Shown here: piece after piece, positions 36,158 through 45,739 of the stretch | How the letters are laid out: each line of letters opens with the position of its first letter | Numbering within the stretch: position 1 is the stretch's first letter | Assembly: GCF_040581485.1 (NCBI RefSeq) | Contig: NC_090130.1 | Location: 17,797,656 to 17,861,655 of the forward strand | Length of the DNA stretch: 64,000 nt | From: Linepithema humile | Taxonomy: Eukaryota > Arthropoda > Insecta > Hymenoptera > Formicidae | Reading direction: 5' to 3' | Translations under genes and position numbers: made by a program | The notes under the pieces: model-generated | The model's input: the letters and a program-made list of their open reading frames with translations, nothing else | Databases searched by the model: none | What the model was told of the DNA's origin: nothing

Positions 36158-36590
36158 ATTAAATAATGTTAATACATCCATAATTACTGGATTAAATTTA
36201 ATTTCAAACGACATAAAAGATGTTATTGTAGTAAGAATAATAAACAATATACTGCATCTTAACATAGGATATAATATGTTCATAGATGATAATAATAATA
36301 TTATTAAATTATATTATTATAAAGATTTAAATAACGAAGAGAAATATCCATATTTGATAAAATTAAGCAAAAATTTTAAGAAATTACCTAAACAAGATTT
36401 CAAAATTAACGAAATATACAATATAAATTATGACATTTTTTACACAAATATACTGGATAAATACTATTTAAATAATACATATATAGACAAATCGTATGTA
36501 AAATTCGAAGAATTATTAAAAAAGGAAAATAAAGTAGAAACAATCGACTATGATTATATTCCTCAGTGTAACTTGAAATATTTTAAATAA
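36150..36590 (+). CDS. H7-like late protein (tentative)
   Basis: 146 residues, intact. The ATG lies inside the last codons of the topoisomerase gene. Vaccinia H7 is also 146 residues, is encoded directly after topoisomerase (H6), and is needed for crescent membrane formation. Length and order agree, but I see no diagnostic motif, so the assignment rests on synteny. The sequence is Asn/Ile/Tyr-rich and without a membrane segment. Confidence 0.6.
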   Translation: MDKLNNVNTSIITGLNLISNDIKDVIVVRIINNILHLNIGYNMFIDDNNNIIKLYYYKDLNNEEKYPYLIKLSKNFKKLPKQDFKINEIYNINYDIFYTNILDKYYLNNTYIDKSYVKFEELLKKENKVETIDYDYIPQCNLKYFK

Positions 36591-36594
36591 TATA

Positions 36595-37329
36595 TTAATC
36601 CTTGACTTTATTAAGTCCCCTAGCTAAAGCTAGTAGATTTATATATGTAGAGTTTTTTTTTGCTAACTCTTTTTCTATCTTATCCTTCGATTTAACTATG
36701 AACATACCTTTATATAAATACAACACATACGCTATTATAAGAGGTATTCCTATTCCAAGACATATCCAAATTATGGTATTAACATTGAACGATTTCTGAG
36801 ACGAAGCGATTTCCGTAGACGCAGTTGCTACTATGTCCATTACAGTTTTTATTCCACAAGATGCTTTAGCCTGTCCAGAGTTCAAAAATTCGAACACCAA
36901 AACTTGTCCATCGGGGGCAACACATTCGTCGACAATAAAATCCTGAACTGTTATACCGTTCTCTACTCTGGTACTTGCACTACAAGTATTTTCTATATAT
37001 GTTTTAAAATCGTTTCTTATTTTATTTACCGTAGTTTGTATGTTAGTCTTAATTGTAAATAATTTAGCTCCTTCTTCTTTTTGTTCGTTCGTTAAATTGT
37101 TGTAAATTTTAAACGATGCATCTACAACTGAATCAATAGACGCTTTTGCTTCAGCACTACAGAAATTTTGTAATCTTAACGTACATCCCTTTGATTTTGA
37201 AAATTTTACATGTCCAAACTGAATAGAACATTTTGCGCTTGCATCTGCCTTAGCTGTATTCTTTAATTCAATTTTCATCTCATTTACTATATCATTGACG
37301 ATAGTCTGAATAGAAGCACTAGCACCCAT
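36595..37329 (-). CDS. L1/F9-type myristoylated virion membrane protein
   Basis: 244 residues, intact. It starts MGASAS, an N-myristoylation signal. The ectodomain holds six Cys before the membrane segment (in CSIQ, GCTL, NFC, NTC, DEC and SCG), consistent with three disulfides, as in poxvirus L1. A single C-terminal membrane span (IIWICLGIGIPLIIAYVLY) and a short basic tail follow. L1-type proteins sit in the mature virion membrane and belong to the conserved entry-fusion machinery; their disulfides are formed by the viral E10 pathway, and an E10-like gene lies at 40 kb. The vaccinia protein is about 250 residues. Family assignment is strong; F9 is the close paralogue. Confidence 0.88.
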   Translation of the reverse strand: MGASASIQTIVNDIVNEMKIELKNTAKADASAKCSIQFGHVKFSKSKGCTLRLQNFCSAEAKASIDSVVDASFKIYNNLTNEQKEEGAKLFTIKTNIQTTVNKIRNDFKTYIENTCSASTRVENGITVQDFIVDECVAPDGQVLVFEFLNSGQAKASCGIKTVMDIVATASTEIASSQKSFNVNTIIWICLGIGIPLIIAYVLYLYKGMFIVKSKDKIEKELAKKNSTYINLLALARGLNKVKD

Positions 37330-37386
37330 TTCTATTTATTGCAAGTTATTTTCAATATCAATTAAACTAATAAAGATTTTTTCTTA

Positions 37387-37392
37387 TAAATG
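37387..37392 (+). promoter_or_regulatory. Poxvirus late promoter/start motif TAAATG
   Basis: TAAATG overlaps the ATG of the small membrane protein at 37390, the classical poxvirus late initiator. Confidence 0.65.
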
Positions 37393-37641
37393 GATTTAGG
37401 TATATTAAATGGTTTCTACGGTGGAGTTAAGGAACAAAATCATGATGAATCTATCAAACAACAATATAGAAAAGAGATTAAAAGCGACGATGATCATCAA
37501 ACTCAATTTAACATGTTGACATTTATAATTATAATTGCAATTGTTATAATTTTAATAGGAATAATCATATATTTTTCAATGAAAAGAGGAAAATTATCAA
37601 ATAAACAACAAAATATAAGAGATAGTTATGAAGACGATTAG
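37390..37641 (+). CDS. Small single-span virion membrane protein
   Basis: 83 residues, intact. It has a hydrophilic N-terminal half and one membrane segment (MLTFIIIIAIVIILIGIIIYF, residues ~47-67), then a basic and acidic tail. Likely a late structural membrane protein given the TAAATG start. It is encoded tail to tail with the polymerase gene (1 bp apart) and divergently from L1. I cannot name a vaccinia counterpart. Confidence 0.65.
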   Translation: MDLGILNGFYGGVKEQNHDESIKQQYRKEIKSDDDHQTQFNMLTFIIIIAIVIILIGIIIYFSMKRGKLSNKQQNIRDSYEDD

Positions 37642-37642
37642 A

Positions 37643-39034
37643 CTATAATATTTTAAACAAGCTTCTCTGACTAGGTTCTATATAATTTATTTTTAAATGC
37701 TTGAAGATATCTTTCTCATTTTTTAATTTAATTTTTTTATTGTCGAAACATAGTTCATACTCACTAAGTTTAAATCCATTCAATTTTGCTATTTTTCTAA
37801 TCCACACGTTAAATTCTTTTGGTCCTGTAAAATATAATATACTCTCAAACTTTGAGGTAAAAGGCTTTATAATTATATCAATTTGCAAATACTTATTTTT
37901 GAAAACTTTTATAAATACAGTACTTTTTACAGCTCCGTCAATAACATATATTAAGTCGTATAATCTACTAAGACTCTTCAAAAATAAGGTTTTATCATCA
38001 TTATTGTCAGAGATTATTAATATATCAATATCCGATATAAATTCATCATTTCTAGCATATGATCCTAAGAAATAATATTCGATATCTTTAATATTGTTAT
38101 CTATTCTTTCTATAATATTTTTTACTTCTTTTCTACCAATATTTTTAACTATTTTATCGCTTATTTCTATTACTTTTTTCTGAGAATTATTTAAGACCTT
38201 ATTATTTCCCTTAATATACACTTTTAGATCATCAAAATTTTTAATTCCTAGACTTAGCAACTTTTTAGCAGTTACTGATCCTATTATGGGTATTGATTTT
38301 AAACTCAAAATACTTTTATATCCAGCAGATGATTCTAGTTTACTTATAGAACCAAGAGTTTTGTTTTCAATTATTTCTATAATCTTCTTAATTGTCTTAT
38401 CACCAAATCCTTTAATTTTTATCAAATCGTCATATATAACATTCGAAGCTTTTACTATTAGTTTTCCGTCACAATATTTTACATGACACCAATTATAATC
38501 TTTAAAACTATATAATAAATTTATTATATTTTGACAATTGTTTTCTCTCTTGTCTCCTAAAGTATCATATATATCTTTAAGACGTTTAAACTCACTCAAT
38601 ATAATCTTGTAATATATATAATTGATTATTTTATCGAAATTGTAATACTTATAATTTAAACTATTATATACGTACAATTGTAAAAACACATAATTTTCCT
38701 TTTCTGAATTTTTAACAACAACACCATCTTCTATTATTATAGGAATATTCATATAGTTTGAAATCGCTTTTATAATATTAAGATTTGTTTTTTTCTGTAA
38801 TTTTAACTTCGATAATATCTCGTTTTCTGTAAGACTTTTATCATACAAGAACTGAAAATCTTTAAAAATATTATACCCTATACCGGCGTGAGAAATATTC
38901 TTTGAAAAAATTTCACATTTAGAATCATTAACATGGAAGAGAACTATTTTATCCAATCTTATGAGTTTTTCGAACTTATAAAAATAATTAATAATTCCTT
39001 CTACACTGCTGATTGAATATCCTGTAATAAACAT
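37643..39034 (-). CDS. Family-X DNA polymerase (Pol beta-like)
   Basis: 463 residues. Family-X polymerases fill short gaps in base-excision repair; entomopoxviruses, unlike chordopoxviruses, are known to carry one. Visible parts: an N-terminal ~190 residues of unknown type, helix-hairpin-helix DNA-binding motifs (IKGFGDKTIKKI and SIPIIGSVTAKKL), the palm with GSYARNDEFISDIDILI supplying two catalytic Asp, the third Asp in LQIDIIIKP, then FTGPKEFNVWIRKIA and the C-terminal YIEPSQR. All key residues appear present. The start overlaps the 3' end of the GHKL-like frame by about 34 bp in another frame, so the two may be one interrupted gene. Confidence 0.88.
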   Translation of the reverse strand: MFITGYSISSVEGIINYFYKFEKLIRLDKIVLFHVNDSKCEIFSKNISHAGIGYNIFKDFQFLYDKSLTENEILSKLKLQKKTNLNIIKAISNYMNIPIIIEDGVVVKNSEKENYVFLQLYVYNSLNYKYYNFDKIINYIYYKIILSEFKRLKDIYDTLGDKRENNCQNIINLLYSFKDYNWCHVKYCDGKLIVKASNVIYDDLIKIKGFGDKTIKKIIEIIENKTLGSISKLESSAGYKSILSLKSIPIIGSVTAKKLLSLGIKNFDDLKVYIKGNNKVLNNSQKKVIEISDKIVKNIGRKEVKNIIERIDNNIKDIEYYFLGSYARNDEFISDIDILIISDNNDDKTLFLKSLSRLYDLIYVIDGAVKSTVFIKVFKNKYLQIDIIIKPFTSKFESILYFTGPKEFNVWIRKIAKLNGFKLSEYELCFDNKKIKLKNEKDIFKHLKINYIEPSQRSLFKIL

Positions 39035-39531
39035 GTTTCGTCATCTTTTATATACTTATAATAATCTAATCCATCTGACACTGTTATTTCTAGATATTTA
39101 CATAAAACTGGAAGTATTTTGATTCCTAAACCATGAATACCTATAGTTTTTGAGTTTATTTTAAATTTAGTAGACGAAAAGGTTTTCTCTATAATATATT
39201 TTGGTCTACAACAATTTTCTATTATTTTCCCTTTACACTTTACATCTCCAAATACTTTTAATACAGAAAAATTTGCAACAGTTATTAAATCGTCACTTAT
39301 ATTTACATATATTTTTTTAGAATCTATATTTGATGATAATACGTGATCTAGTGAATTATCAACAATTTCAGAGTATATCTTTACTAACGCTCCGTTGAAA
39401 TTAAAACTTTTAAAATTTTCTCCTTCAAAGTCGTAATATATTTCTGTTTTATTACTTATATCTTCTGCATACATAGATATATTTCTCTCTATATGTTCTT
39501 TAGATGACAATACTTCAATAGATGCGTTCAT
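39001..39531 (-). pseudogene. GHKL ATPase / topoisomerase II N-terminal-like fragment
   Basis: 176 residues. The layout resembles the ATPase domain of type II topoisomerases: a leading LSSKEHIERNISMYAED, the N box EIVDNSLDH, and the glycine box GIHGLGIKI. The middle G1-like segment is diverged (LITVANFS in place of an NDG motif), so ATP binding is uncertain. A full topoisomerase II would be over 1,000 residues; here the frame ends within the N-terminal domain and overlaps the polymerase gene. It is either a truncated topoisomerase II, an adapted small ATPase, or an N-terminal module of the polymerase cut off by a frameshift. Confidence 0.6.
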
Positions 39532-39576
39532 GTTGATTTTTAATGTAATATTCGTATTTTTTCAATATATATTTTC

Positions 39577-39966
39577 TTATAATTTACTACTTTTCGTTGT
39601 TTTTTTCATATCTTTTGGAAGATCTGATAATTTAATAAATTTACTCTTACATTTTCCGCATTCTACGCACATTGCTTTAATTGAATACTTAGAAGCTCCT
39701 GTATCTGTAAAACTTTGATAATACTTGACAGGTTGTTTGTTCATTGTTTCTTTCTTACATGATAAACACATAATTTTTTCACTATAATTCTTTGAACCTA
39801 TTTCCTTTGTTTTTGCCTTTGTAGTTTTCAATTTTTTACCTGCCTTTTCATTTTCTTTTGCCAATTGTTTATCAAATTCAACACAAAATTGTATCAAACT
39901 TTTCATACATTTACCTGGAGTCTCAATATAAATTTTCTTAGGATCTATTGATTGTATAGATTCCAT
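39577..39966 (-). CDS. Small zinc-ribbon protein
   Basis: 129 residues, with a late TAAATG start (39964-39969 on the minus strand). It has a Lys-rich linker and then a CLSCKKET ... CVECGKCKSKF arrangement, a two-CxxC zinc ribbon like the DUF5679-type domains of large DNA viruses. Likely nucleic-acid or protein binding; the function is unknown. Confidence 0.6.
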   Translation of the reverse strand: MESIQSIDPKKIYIETPGKCMKSLIQFCVEFDKQLAKENEKAGKKLKTTKAKTKEIGSKNYSEKIMCLSCKKETMNKQPVKYYQSFTDTGASKYSIKAMCVECGKCKSKFIKLSDLPKDMKKTTKSSKL

Positions 39967-39969
39967 TTA
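39964..39969 (-). promoter_or_regulatory. Late promoter/start motif TAAATG
   Basis: Reverse complement of CATTTA at the start codon of the zinc-ribbon gene. Confidence 0.6.
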
Positions 39970-40016
39970 TTATTGTATGAAATTCAATATAAACATTTTC
40001 ATATTTTATTAATATA

Positions 40017-40314
40017 CTATACTTCTAAATTTGATAAATTTTTTTCGTTTATCTTATCAGAATGATGATCATTATATATGTCTATATAAAATTTTCTTAA
40101 ACTATTAGCTCCTGAAAATGATTTGAATCCAATATCATTTTTCTTTTTCGATAAGTTTTCCCTACATACTCTACAAGGAATATAGAAATGTTCCAAATAA
40201 TACAATACAACAAAATAATAAAATTAACTGATCAAAATCTTTATAATAATGATAAATTGTCGTGAATATAATAGCCCAAGCTCCTCTTCCCCAATATACT
40301 GGTGATATATCCAT
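40017..40314 (-). pseudogene. Erv1/ALR sulfhydryl oxidase (poxvirus E10-like), one frame break
   Basis: E10-type oxidases make disulfides in the cytoplasm for virion membrane proteins such as L1. From ATG 40314 the frame reads YWGRGAWAIIFTTIYHYY, the conserved N-terminal helix of the family. The frame is then lost near 40,200-40,215, and another frame carries FYIPCRVC (the active-site CxxC) followed by the SLRKFYIDIYNDHHSDKIN segment that matches the family's second helix (usually HNxVN). The total length of ~95-100 codons equals vaccinia E10 (95). It starts with a TAAATG late motif (40317-40312). Confidence 0.78.
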
Positions 40315-40317
40315 TTA
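40312..40317 (-). promoter_or_regulatory. Late promoter/start motif TAAATG
   Basis: Reverse complement of CATTTA at the start of the E10-like frame. Confidence 0.6.
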
Positions 40318-40355
40318 TATTATTAAATTATTGATAAAAAATAATTTATTAAATA

Positions 40356-42329
40356 ATGGATACAGATTTCTTTAGCTTATTTAACGTAGATAAAAATGAA
40401 TATTCTATGTACAGAGAAATTATAGAAAACTTGAAATGTATACAATTTTTTTTATTTCCAAATTTAAAAACTATTCATCAAGTAGGTTATATTGATGAAG
40501 ATTTTATATTTAGAAATAAAGAGTATTTCAAATTATGTATAGTACCTGTATATAAACATTTTTGGAAATATTCTTACTTAAAAAAAGTGATAGTGTCTCA
40601 AAGAAATTATATTTATCTAAATTATGAAATAACAGAAGGAACGTTCTTTAGTATTCCTCAGAATGATATCAATATAATATACCATAACATTCCAGATAAT
40701 CAACTTTCGATTAGAATAGGAGATGATAGATATATATTTTCATACGAAGCATATTCTTACTTATCAATAAAAAGAAAAGTAGTATTCGATGATCTTACTT
40801 TTTATCAAGTTTTTGGAACAGTTAAAGCTGCAATAAGATTTGGTTTTCTATCAACTGGAATAGAGAAAAAAGGTGATATAACATTTAGACAAAAGTTAGT
40901 AAATCCTCTTGATTCCGATATTAAGTATTTCCAAAAAATAAGTCTTAAATCTTTGGAACCTATAAACCAGATTAGATTTTTTGATATATGGGTTAATAGA
41001 AAAGATTGTGTAATTACCGGAAGTACAGGAGTTGGAAAAACGTCTCAAGTTCCAAAAGTATTTTTTTGGTACAATTTTTTATTCGGAGGTTACGATTTTA
41101 ATCTATCAAGTGTCGATCTTGATAATTTTAACAAAAAAGACAAAACTATGATAATATTTCCCAGAAAGGCTTTAATTGTGTCAAATGGAGAAAATTTCTT
41201 AAGAAGTTTAGGTTATAGAACCGAGAGTAACATAATAATAGAAAATAGTCCTGTCACTATGAACTTTAAGAATGTTTCAAACACTATATATTATAATAAA
41301 AACCCTCAAAGCGTCGAATTAAATTTCTGTATCAATAGAATAGCTGCGTCAATTAAATTGAATGACGATAGATTGGCATCAGTGTTCGTTGACGAGATAC
41401 ATGAACACGAAACTTTTTCTGATATATGTATAACAATCCTCAGGAATCAAAGAAAAAGATATAATAATATAATACTTATGAGTGCTACTATAGACGAAGA
41501 TAAAGACAGAATATATAAATATTTTAATAAAAATATTGAATTTATTCATATAGAGGGAGATAAATTACATCCTGTAAAAGAGATAATAATAGGAGATAGA
41601 TATGTGATCGAGGATGTAATAACTAAACATAGACCCGATAAAGGAAAAGCTGGAATATTTTTCTTTTCTAGGATATCTGATATTTCAAGTGCGTTTAAAC
41701 ATTTATCATCTGTATTTGAAAATGATAAAAATTTGGTATTTATACCTATTCATAGTAAAGTGTACCCATCTGCATCTGATATAATTAAGAAAATAGAATC
41801 AAGTCATAATAAAAGCGTTATAGCATTATCAACTAATATATTGGAATCGTCGCTTACTTTGTGCAATGCTCAATATGTTTACGATACAGGAACATTTTTT
41901 TCTAAAAGATTTTTTGGAGGAGAAGTTGATAATATCACTTATGGAATGGCTGAACAGAGAAAAGGTAGAGTTGGTAGAAAACTTCCGGGTAATTACATAG
42001 TATTATATGATAAAAATAAATTAAAAAAAGATTTTAAGAAAATTAACAATGAATTTTTATATCCGTATGTAATATTTCTTAAAATGTATAAAATAAAATT
42101 TGATGATATATTTATAATTCCAGACGATGCTACAAGATTCGAAAGGACTATTGAGTATTTAAGGCAAAATGATATATTTGTAGACAACAGAAAATTTATG
42201 AAGCATATATATAGAATATATAACACATATCCTTGTGATATGATAGAGTATATATCTATTTATCTAAAAAATAGTATTAACAAAATGCTAGAAAATTTTG
42301 AAAATATAGATAGTAATGAAAAAAAATAG
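40356..42329 (+). CDS. RNA helicase NPH-II (poxvirus I8-like)
   Basis: 657 residues, intact; vaccinia NPH-II is about 676. This SF2 DExH helicase unwinds RNA in the virion core and is needed for early transcript extrusion. Motifs in order: GSTGVGKTSQ (Walker A, ~residue 224), FPRKALI (Ia), DEIHEHE (DExH), LMSATI (III), FFSRISD (IV), STNILESSLTL (V) and QRKGRVGR (VI), all canonical. It is transcribed toward the convergent G1-type protease gene, an arrangement also seen for I8 and G1 in vaccinia (where I7 lies between). No frame break in nearly 2 kb suggests either recent integration or selection. Confidence 0.92.
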   Translation: MDTDFFSLFNVDKNEYSMYREIIENLKCIQFFLFPNLKTIHQVGYIDEDFIFRNKEYFKLCIVPVYKHFWKYSYLKKVIVSQRNYIYLNYEITEGTFFSIPQNDINIIYHNIPDNQLSIRIGDDRYIFSYEAYSYLSIKRKVVFDDLTFYQVFGTVKAAIRFGFLSTGIEKKGDITFRQKLVNPLDSDIKYFQKISLKSLEPINQIRFFDIWVNRKDCVITGSTGVGKTSQVPKVFFWYNFLFGGYDFNLSSVDLDNFNKKDKTMIIFPRKALIVSNGENFLRSLGYRTESNIIIENSPVTMNFKNVSNTIYYNKNPQSVELNFCINRIAASIKLNDDRLASVFVDEIHEHETFSDICITILRNQRKRYNNIILMSATIDEDKDRIYKYFNKNIEFIHIEGDKLHPVKEIIIGDRYVIEDVITKHRPDKGKAGIFFFSRISDISSAFKHLSSVFENDKNLVFIPIHSKVYPSASDIIKKIESSHNKSVIALSTNILESSLTLCNAQYVYDTGTFFSKRFFGGEVDNITYGMAEQRKGRVGRKLPGNYIVLYDKNKLKKDFKKINNEFLYPYVIFLKMYKIKFDDIFIIPDDATRFERTIEYLRQNDIFVDNRKFMKHIYRIYNTYPCDMIEYISIYLKNSINKMLENFENIDSNEKK

Positions 42330-42337
42330 AATATGTT

Positions 42338-42532
42338 ATGAGTAATAATGTATTATATAAAAATCTTACAAGTATTAATTTTGTATGTAAATTAAAAAAA
42401 ATTAAACAACCAAATAAAAATGATAAATTGATTAGCATATCAGTTGAAGTTTTAAATCAATTAGTAGATGGATGTGATATTATTTATGGGCAAACCATGA
42501 CTTCTAAAACGTATATAAAAATTATTATATGA
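42338..42532 (+). CDS. Short viral reading frame of unknown function
   Basis: 64 codons starting 9 bp after the NPH-II stop, ending in hydrophobic codons. No recognisable domain. It may be the start of a truncated gene. Low support. Confidence 0.3.
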   Translation: MSNNVLYKNLTSINFVCKLKKIKQPNKNDKLISISVEVLNQLVDGCDIIYGQTMTSKTYIKIII

Positions 42533-42565
42533 TATCTCCGAATATTTTTCTTCCACTAATATCTC

Positions 42566-44483
42566 TCAAATAAAAAAAATACTACTAAAATCTAAATTTT
42601 TAGATTTGTAAGAAACTATATAAAGCACGTCTATATCTTCGTACGACGATATATATCTGTCTAATTCATATACGCATCTATCTGGATCAGTAGTTAAATT
42701 AAAGAACATTGCATAATCATCTGATTCGTATATGTTCATTGAATATATCAATCCTTTATCTTTTAAGTAGTTCAACATATATCCATATAATATTTTGTTT
42801 TCTGTCCATGTCAATGTTATAAGAAAATTATATTCTGTTTTTATACTATATATCTTACTGTTCAAGATAAGCTCACGTTTACTCTCTTCGTTTTGAATTT
42901 TCTTTATAATATATCTTAATTCATTTTCTCTTTTGAATAACTTTACTATACTATTGATATCTGGACATTCCCTGTCGAACAAATAAAATTGAAACAGAGC
43001 TTCGTAAAAATAAGGACAAAAATCTCTATACAAGTATTCGTTATTAATATTTTCTCCTTTGATTCTTTTTAGTATATATTTTATTTCGTACTTATCTCCT
43101 ATTATCTTTACATTATTACTTATTTTTATATTATAAACCGAATTGTGAACATAAAACAATATTAAGTAGCAATAGTTGTTTAAAGTCTTGTTGAAATCCA
43201 ATTCGTAATTTTCAACATTTTTAATTATTTGTGGAAATTCTACGTAATTTTTTGTTTTTCTTTCTTCCTTATTATTAAATTTTTTTCTTTTTATATTAAT
43301 CTTTTCTTCTTTTTTGTAATCTTTATCTAATAAAACTTCTGTGACGAAAACCTTGTCGTTATTCAAGTCAATCATATTTACTAATATATTGTCAGGAGGA
43401 GTATTAATTATTAAATTCCCGTATGTTAAAACATTCTCTTTAATATTTTCAATGACCGAATAAATATATTCAGAATATTTATCTACATAATCGTCACTGT
43501 ACAAGTAGTCTTCTAGTAGAGAAGTTATATCAAAATATTTGTAAAAATGAAAAACGTCCTCTATATATATTCTTCTATCGTTGTTACTTAATATATTATT
43601 AACAATTGACTCTATATTTTCATTTAGAATATAATTAACTATATTCAATGGATTTCTATCAAAACTAATTGATATATAAAAATAATCATTTATGCAATTT
43701 ACTTTTATACCAAATGTAGTTAACAGGAATAGTCCTTTGAACAATTTTTTATCGTTGTCCACCCTAATGTTTATATTAAAATCATTTTCACACTTAGTTA
43801 GTATACACGAATATCCCTTTAACGTTTTTTGAATTTCGTTTGTAGAATTTTTGTACGTAGATTTTTTTTTTTTTTTTTTGAACCAAATGTATGATTAATA
43901 TATATAATATCTATTATTTCATCATTATTATACTTTAATATTATTAAGATATCAGACGGATCTATATTTTCCCATAATTTTATTAATTTTTTTTTATAAC
44001 TTCTTCGTTTGACAGATCTATAGACGTGCCTCCTAAATATTTCTTTCCATAGTTTATAAAAAATAGAGAAATTCCGTCAATATCGTAATTTTTTCTAAAA
44101 TAATATTCATTTTCTAATTCATCTACTATTTTACTTAATTTATCATCGAAATCAAAATTGTATATAAAAGGGATATTACTAAATTTGTCATAGAATTTAT
44201 AAATTAGATTCTTACATACATCATTATATGTAATACTATTGTTTCTTCTCTTACTAAAGAATGTCATAAAGTTGAAACATGTTGAACCGTTATATATTAT
44301 ATTATCGTTCTCTCCTCTGTGTCTGAAAATGGAATGTTCGAATAAATGTGATAGTCCTGTTGTATTGTTTTTATAATCATAATCGAATCCTTTATCTGTT
44401 ATTCCTATAAAAATATCATATGGACTAAAATTATCTACAATAATTTTTGTATCGTTATTCAAACAAATTTTTTTAAAATTCAT
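42566..44483 (-). pseudogene. G1-type metalloprotease (inverted zincin), frame-broken
   Basis: Poxvirus G1 is an M16-like protease essential for virion core maturation. The first part (44483-43983) carries the inverted zinc motif HLFEH with a downstream acidic cluster (ELENEYYF). The frame is lost at an A-run at ~43,983-43,992 and again at an 18-base A-run (43,863-43,880 region). The C-terminal part then runs open 43762-42566. The three pieces together are about 635 codons against ~590 in vaccinia. The gene starts with TAAATG. The C-terminal domain shows no obvious stops inside its own frame. Confidence 0.82.
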
Positions 44484-44486
44484 TTA
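44481..44486 (-). promoter_or_regulatory. Late promoter/start motif TAAATG
   Basis: Reverse complement of CATTTA at the start of the G1-type gene. Confidence 0.6.
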
Positions 44487-44569
44487 TTAAAAATATTAAT
44501 AGTACAATATAAAAATACTACAACTACAACAACTTGATATACTATAGTAAAATATAAAAAATACTACAT

Positions 44570-45124
44570 CTATAATAACTGATATACCTTTCTACTTTTT
44601 GTCATTTCTAATAGTTTATTAATAGTTTCTATATTTGATTTATTTGGTCGCGGATATCCATTTAGAACATATCTTCTGAGTACAACACAAAGATGTTTAA
44701 CGTCTTGGGATTTCAGTTCGAAATCTCCTCCTATATATTTTAACATGTATAAAAGTGTATTCATTTTTTCATATAACACGTCTTGATCTACATTTTCTCC
44801 AAAGCTTCCGTTGTTATTAATAAAATGATAAATCTCGTCGTGTAAAAGTTTTATATTGTGTTGTATATTATAATCATGCAGTAGATATATAGTTTTGTGT
44901 AAATATGTAATATTTTCTAAAGTAATATATTTGTTAAAATTTTCAGTATAATTTTGTTGTAATTCTATAGTATTATTATTTTCTTCAGATTCGTTCATAT
45001 TCGCAATACACACATCATTATGTTTATATTTATCTATAATTAACACGCAAATAAACGAAATATCAATAATGTATAGTATAATTATATTAAATAATGAACT
45101 TGATAAAATATCAAAGATTTTCAT
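44570..45124 (-). CDS. N-terminally membrane-anchored viral protein, function unknown
   Basis: 184 residues, intact. Residues ~8-29 form one membrane anchor or signal-anchor (NIIILYIIDISFICVLII); the rest is hydrophilic with helical, His- and Asn-rich character and predicted glycosylation-type Asn sites. It may be a late virion membrane or entry-complex component, but no diagnostic family motif is visible. Confidence 0.55.
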   Translation of the reverse strand: MKIFDILSSSLFNIIILYIIDISFICVLIIDKYKHNDVCIANMNESEENNNTIELQQNYTENFNKYITLENITYLHKTIYLLHDYNIQHNIKLLHDEIYHFINNNGSFGENVDQDVLYEKMNTLLYMLKYIGGDFELKSQDVKHLCVVLRRYVLNGYPRPNKSNIETINKLLEMTKSRKVYQLL

Positions 45125-45194
45125 TTTTACGATTTATAATGTAAGTAAATATTGTTACATTAGAATACTTAGACTGTATTAAATTTCAGTTTTA

Positions 45195-45716
45195 TTATAT
45201 ATTATATATATACTTACAATTTTCCTTGTTAATCAATGAAATATTTAAATAATCGTGACATTCGTTATTCCAGTCATTCAACTCTCCATTATGTGTTTTA
45301 CAAGTCCTTAGATGACATTCTTTATGATTACAAGTTTTTAATATCACAATGCTGGCAATATCAGGATACTGTATGTTAAAATAATCGTCAGTATAATATG
45401 GTGTATAATTACAGTAAGGTATAAATTGATTACTGTTTAACACTGTATTTATTAATTTGTTACTATTTTTTAAAAATAATTCGTTTTGATTATTTTTAGA
45501 AACGTAATCTCTAATTAGATAAAATTTAGATCTATATCTTTCATTATACATTATCATTTTATTAAAATCTATGTAATATACAGACCCGAAAGTTTTCTCA
45601 TCGTAATTTCTATACAAAAGAGAGCATGTTTCGTGATTCACACAAAAATCTAAAAAATTACATGCTTCTTTATTCAATAATACAATAGTTCCAAAATTGT
45701 CATATGACCATTGCAT
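45195..45716 (-). CDS. Cys-rich viral protein, possible virion surface/entry component
   Basis: 173 residues, with a TAAATG late start. Cys pairs occur near the N-terminus (FCVNHETC) and clustered near the C-terminus (CNHKECHLRTCKTH, NNECHDY). Late expression and many Cys fit a disulfide-bonded membrane or entry-complex protein, but there is no obvious membrane span and I cannot assign it to J5/A16/G9 with confidence. Confidence 0.5.
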   Translation of the reverse strand: MQWSYDNFGTIVLLNKEACNFLDFCVNHETCSLLYRNYDEKTFGSVYYIDFNKMIMYNERYRSKFYLIRDYVSKNNQNELFLKNSNKLINTVLNSNQFIPYCNYTPYYTDDYFNIQYPDIASIVILKTCNHKECHLRTCKTHNGELNDWNNECHDYLNISLINKENCKYIYNI

Positions 45717-45719
45717 TTA
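45714..45719 (-). promoter_or_regulatory. Late promoter/start motif TAAATG
   Basis: Reverse complement of CATTTA at the start codon of the Cys-rich gene. Confidence 0.6.
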
Positions 45720-45739
45720 AAATAAAAATATTAATGAAG

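Noticed and set aside
45195..45716. Assignment to the J5/A16/G9 entry-complex family
   Set aside because: Many Cys and a late start fit, but the family's characteristic spacing and C-terminal anchor are not seen.
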